From: Erysipelotrichaceae bacterium
GTDB lineage: Bacteria; Bacillota_I; Bacilli_A; Erysipelotrichales; Erysipelotrichaceae
Reading direction: 5' to 3'
Assembly (NCBI GenBank): GCA_030528085.1
Contig: JAUMZN010000003.1
Coordinates: forward strand, 1 to 34,718
Length of the DNA stretch: 34,718 nt
The notes under the pieces are model-generated. The model did no database searches. It was given only the letters and a program-made list of their open reading frames with translations, and was not told the origin of the DNA. The position numbers and the translations under genes are program-made. The number at the start of each line of letters is the position of its first letter. Within the stretch, counting starts at the first letter, position 1. Of this stretch, positions 33,050-34,718 are shown one piece after another.

Positions 33050-34300
33050 ATGAAATTTCCTTATCCAGGAAAATATACGTTTGTCGATGTAGAAATTCCC
33101 AACCTCAATAACAACTGCATTTGTGCAATCTCAATTATTGTTTTTGATGAGGGAGAACTCGTCGCAAGCGCAACGGAATTGATCAATCCGCAAACCTTTT
33201 TCTCCGCTCCTAATATTCGGATCCACCACATACAGCGTAAAGATGTAATCAATGCCAGAACACTCGAACAATTTTGGCAAGACTATAAACAATACTTTGA
33301 ACAACCTTATATTATCGGGGCGCACAATGCGATGAGTGATATTAGTGTGCTCAACAAAGACTTAGCGCGCTTCCACACGGAAATTCATGCCACGGAATAT
33401 TTAGACACGATGGATGTCATGGAGCAGTTCTACTACAAAGGCAAACAAGGAAAAGGGGATTTAAAACTTTCCAATATTGCCGAACATTTGAATATTGAAC
33501 TTGACCATCACAATCCGCAAAGCGATGTTAATTGTTGCTGTCAAATCGTTTGTTATATGTATGAACATTTTCAAATGGATATCACGCCATTTATTCATAA
33601 AATTCGCAAAACGAAATTTAAGCCGAGCAAGCATCAAGATCATCCAACGCCACGCCAATTGAAGTCATATTTAAGTTATGTTCATAAACAACTCCATTCC
33701 AATGCTCCTTCAACAAGGCTATCTGCTTCTAAAGCCAAAGCAAAAGGAGATCAATGTTTTGAAGAAGGTGATTATGAAGGCGTAATTTTCAACTATGAAC
33801 TTGCGGCTTTTAAGCATTGGATGTCACCTGGCATGTATTTGCGACTTGCGCAAGTTTATGAATCGTTGAACCTTCGCTATGATTCGATTCGAATTTTAGA
33901 AAAAGGAATTCAAAACATTAAACGCGTTTCACCGAATTGGAAAATGTTAAAATCCGCTCAATACGATATTTATTCGCAGCGGGCAAAACAAAAGCGCAAA
34001 GGAAAACGCCAATTGACTTCAAGTGGTTCGATTAAAACTGCACCAAATAAAGATGCAGTCGTTAAACCAAAAGCAACGCTCAATAAAAAGAGTGTCCAAA
34101 AAGACACGGCACTTCAAAATCAAAAACCAGCTGAACAATTGAATGCCGAACGCACGACTGCCGCAAAAACAAATAAGTCGGTTAAAACGAATAAGCATCA
34201 TAGCCAGCGCACGATTTTAAGACGCAAAGCACAAACACAAGTTGCCCAAAAAGCAAAACAAGTCAAACAACAGCCGCAAGCAGAAGATCAAAATCAATAA
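33050..34300 (+). CDS. DnaQ-type 3'-5' exonuclease fused to a TPR-like segment and a basic tail
   Basis: A 416-residue protein. Residues 1-175 form a DEDDh exonuclease: D13 and E15 in TFVDVEIPN, N93 and D97 in GAHNAMSDISVL, H154 and D159 in HHNPQSDVN; all five key residues are present, so it should be active on DNA or RNA 3' ends. About 226-293 (AKAKGDQCFEEGDYEGVIFNYE, then MYLRLAQVYESLNLRYDSIRILEKG; parts quoted) resembles TPR helices. About 305-416 is a Lys/Gln/Thr/Ala-rich, strongly basic and probably disordered tail suited to nucleic-acid binding. AAAGGAGG precedes the ATG. Its own promoter and terminator make it a single-gene unit. It is not PolC or a polymerase subunit; the substrate is unknown. 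Confidence 0.8.
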   Translation: MKFPYPGKYTFVDVEIPNLNNNCICAISIIVFDEGELVASATELINPQTFFSAPNIRIHHIQRKDVINARTLEQFWQDYKQYFEQPYIIGAHNAMSDISVLNKDLARFHTEIHATEYLDTMDVMEQFYYKGKQGKGDLKLSNIAEHLNIELDHHNPQSDVNCCCQIVCYMYEHFQMDITPFIHKIRKTKFKPSKHQDHPTPRQLKSYLSYVHKQLHSNAPSTRLSASKAKAKGDQCFEEGDYEGVIFNYELAAFKHWMSPGMYLRLAQVYESLNLRYDSIRILEKGIQNIKRVSPNWKMLKSAQYDIYSQRAKQKRKGKRQLTSSGSIKTAPNKDAVVKPKATLNKKSVQKDTALQNQKPAEQLNAERTTAAKTNKSVKTNKHHSQRTILRRKAQTQVAQKAKQVKQQPQAEDQNQ

Positions 34301-34328
34301 CATCTTGATTGAACAGAAAATACAAAAT

Positions 34329-34393
34329 AAGCTTCGCAAAATACTGACACAGGTGATGAAGAATCTGTGAATGTTTTGCGAAGCTTTTGTTTT
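34329..34393 (+). terminator. Bidirectional terminator between the exonuclease and PTS genes
   Basis: A perfect 13-base stem, AAGCTTCGCAAAA at 34329-34341 and TTTTGCGAAGCTT at 34374-34386, with an inner CACAG/CTGTG stem at 34348-34369 and TTGTTTT after it. It serves both convergent genes. Confidence 0.85.
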
Positions 34394-34401
34394 ATATCGT
34401 T

Positions 34402-34718
34402 TTAATTTATGGCAGGAAGACGTTTATATACGTCGATCAGCTCGAGTGCTAACGTTTTAATTTGTAAAGCCGACATGAGTTGATCTTCTGCATGCAATAA
34501 AACTAAAGAGAAAGGATTTGGATTGCCAGCTGTTTCTTTTTGAATCAGTTTTTCATGAAGCTCATGGCCTTTATTGAGGAAGTCATCCCCTTGTTGAATT
34601 TGCGCTTGAGCTTGGTCAAAATCGCCTTTTTTAGCGTATGTTAATAATTCCATGAATGCTGTTTTTGCGCCGCCGGCATTAGCGATGATTTGAAAACAAA
34701 TTAATTCCGTTTTTTCCA
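34402..34718 (-). CDS. PTS lactose/cellobiose-type IIA component (5' end outside the window)
   Basis: The 3' part of a small cytoplasmic phosphocarrier that passes phosphate from HPr to the IIB component of a lactose/cellobiose/N,N'-diacetylchitobiose-type sugar permease. The frame stays open to the window edge. Upstream of the first in-window ATG (34653) it still encodes family sequence (LICFQIIANAGGAKTAFMELL), so the true start lies outside. The phosphorylated His is in LLHAEDQLMSAL, with the neighbouring Asp that binds the trimer metal. The C-terminus is complete. The rest of the PTS operon should lie upstream, beyond 34718. Confidence 0.88.
   Translation of the reverse strand, partial: EKTELICFQIIANAGGAKTAFMELLTYAKKGDFDQAQAQIQQGDDFLNKGHELHEKLIQKETAGNPNPFSLVLLHAEDQLMSALQIKTLALELIDVYKRLPAIN

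Noticed and set aside
32809-33111. 100-residue ORF across the DUF3284-exonuclease gap
   Set aside because: It spans a terminator and promoter, overlaps both neighbours in another frame and has no ribosome-binding site.

Overview
The window looks like a chromosomal piece of a low-GC Gram-positive bacterium (Bacillota). The evidence is AT-rich DNA, strong AGGAGG/AAAGGA ribosome-binding sites, Spx, ScpA/ScpB, an Asp23-family protein beside NusB, and the order xseA-xseB-ispA-dxs-tlyA-recN known from Bacillus. The overall flavour (TtcA-like enzyme, stand-alone murE, no argR between tlyA and recN, no folD before xseA) recalls Erysipelotrichia-type genomes, but the taxon is an inference. The standard code is used. 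No tRNA, rRNA, CRISPR array, insertion sequence or prophage was recognised.

Layout. 1-1837: two tandem, mutually paralogous ABC-2-type permease genes, both apparently damaged; the first lacks its N-terminal half and the second carries an in-frame TAG. 2108-6714 (minus strand): an amidase-fold protein that has lost most catalytic residues, a Nudix ADP-ribose pyrophosphatase, a leader with three perfect hairpins, then a tightly overlapping ATP-grasp / esterase / metallophosphatase operon of unknown function. 7137-12853 (plus): scpA-scpB-rluB-rsmE, then mtaB-murE. 13135-14488: rpsU and phoH, each with its own promoter and terminator. 14657-15076 (minus): spx. 15656-16378: yebC. 16460-17260 (minus): ttcA-like. 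17542-20341: truB-ribF, an asp23/yqhY-like gene and nusB. 20328-30122: a long run of overlapping genes, xseA-xseB-ispA-dxs-tlyA-recN-dinB-(tRNA methyltransferase)-xerD. 30270-31623: mrp and a Sel1-repeat gene. 31814-34300: a membrane protein, a DUF3284-like protein and a DnaQ-type exonuclease fused to a TPR-like segment and a basic tail. 34402-34718 (minus): 3' part of a PTS lactose/cellobiose IIA gene running off the window.

Most genes are housekeeping: chromosome segregation (ScpAB, XerD), rRNA/tRNA modification (RluB, RsmE, MtaB, TtcA, TruB, TlyA, TrmN6-like), cell wall (MurE), isoprenoids (IspA, Dxs), flavin cofactors (RibF), repair (XseAB, RecN, DinB), Fe-S delivery (Mrp) and stress control (Spx). 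The most promising uncharacterised parts are the ATP-grasp/esterase/phosphatase operon with its hairpin leader, the catalytically degenerate amidase, the exonuclease-TPR fusion, and two apparently leaderless genes (truB and the 31814 gene).
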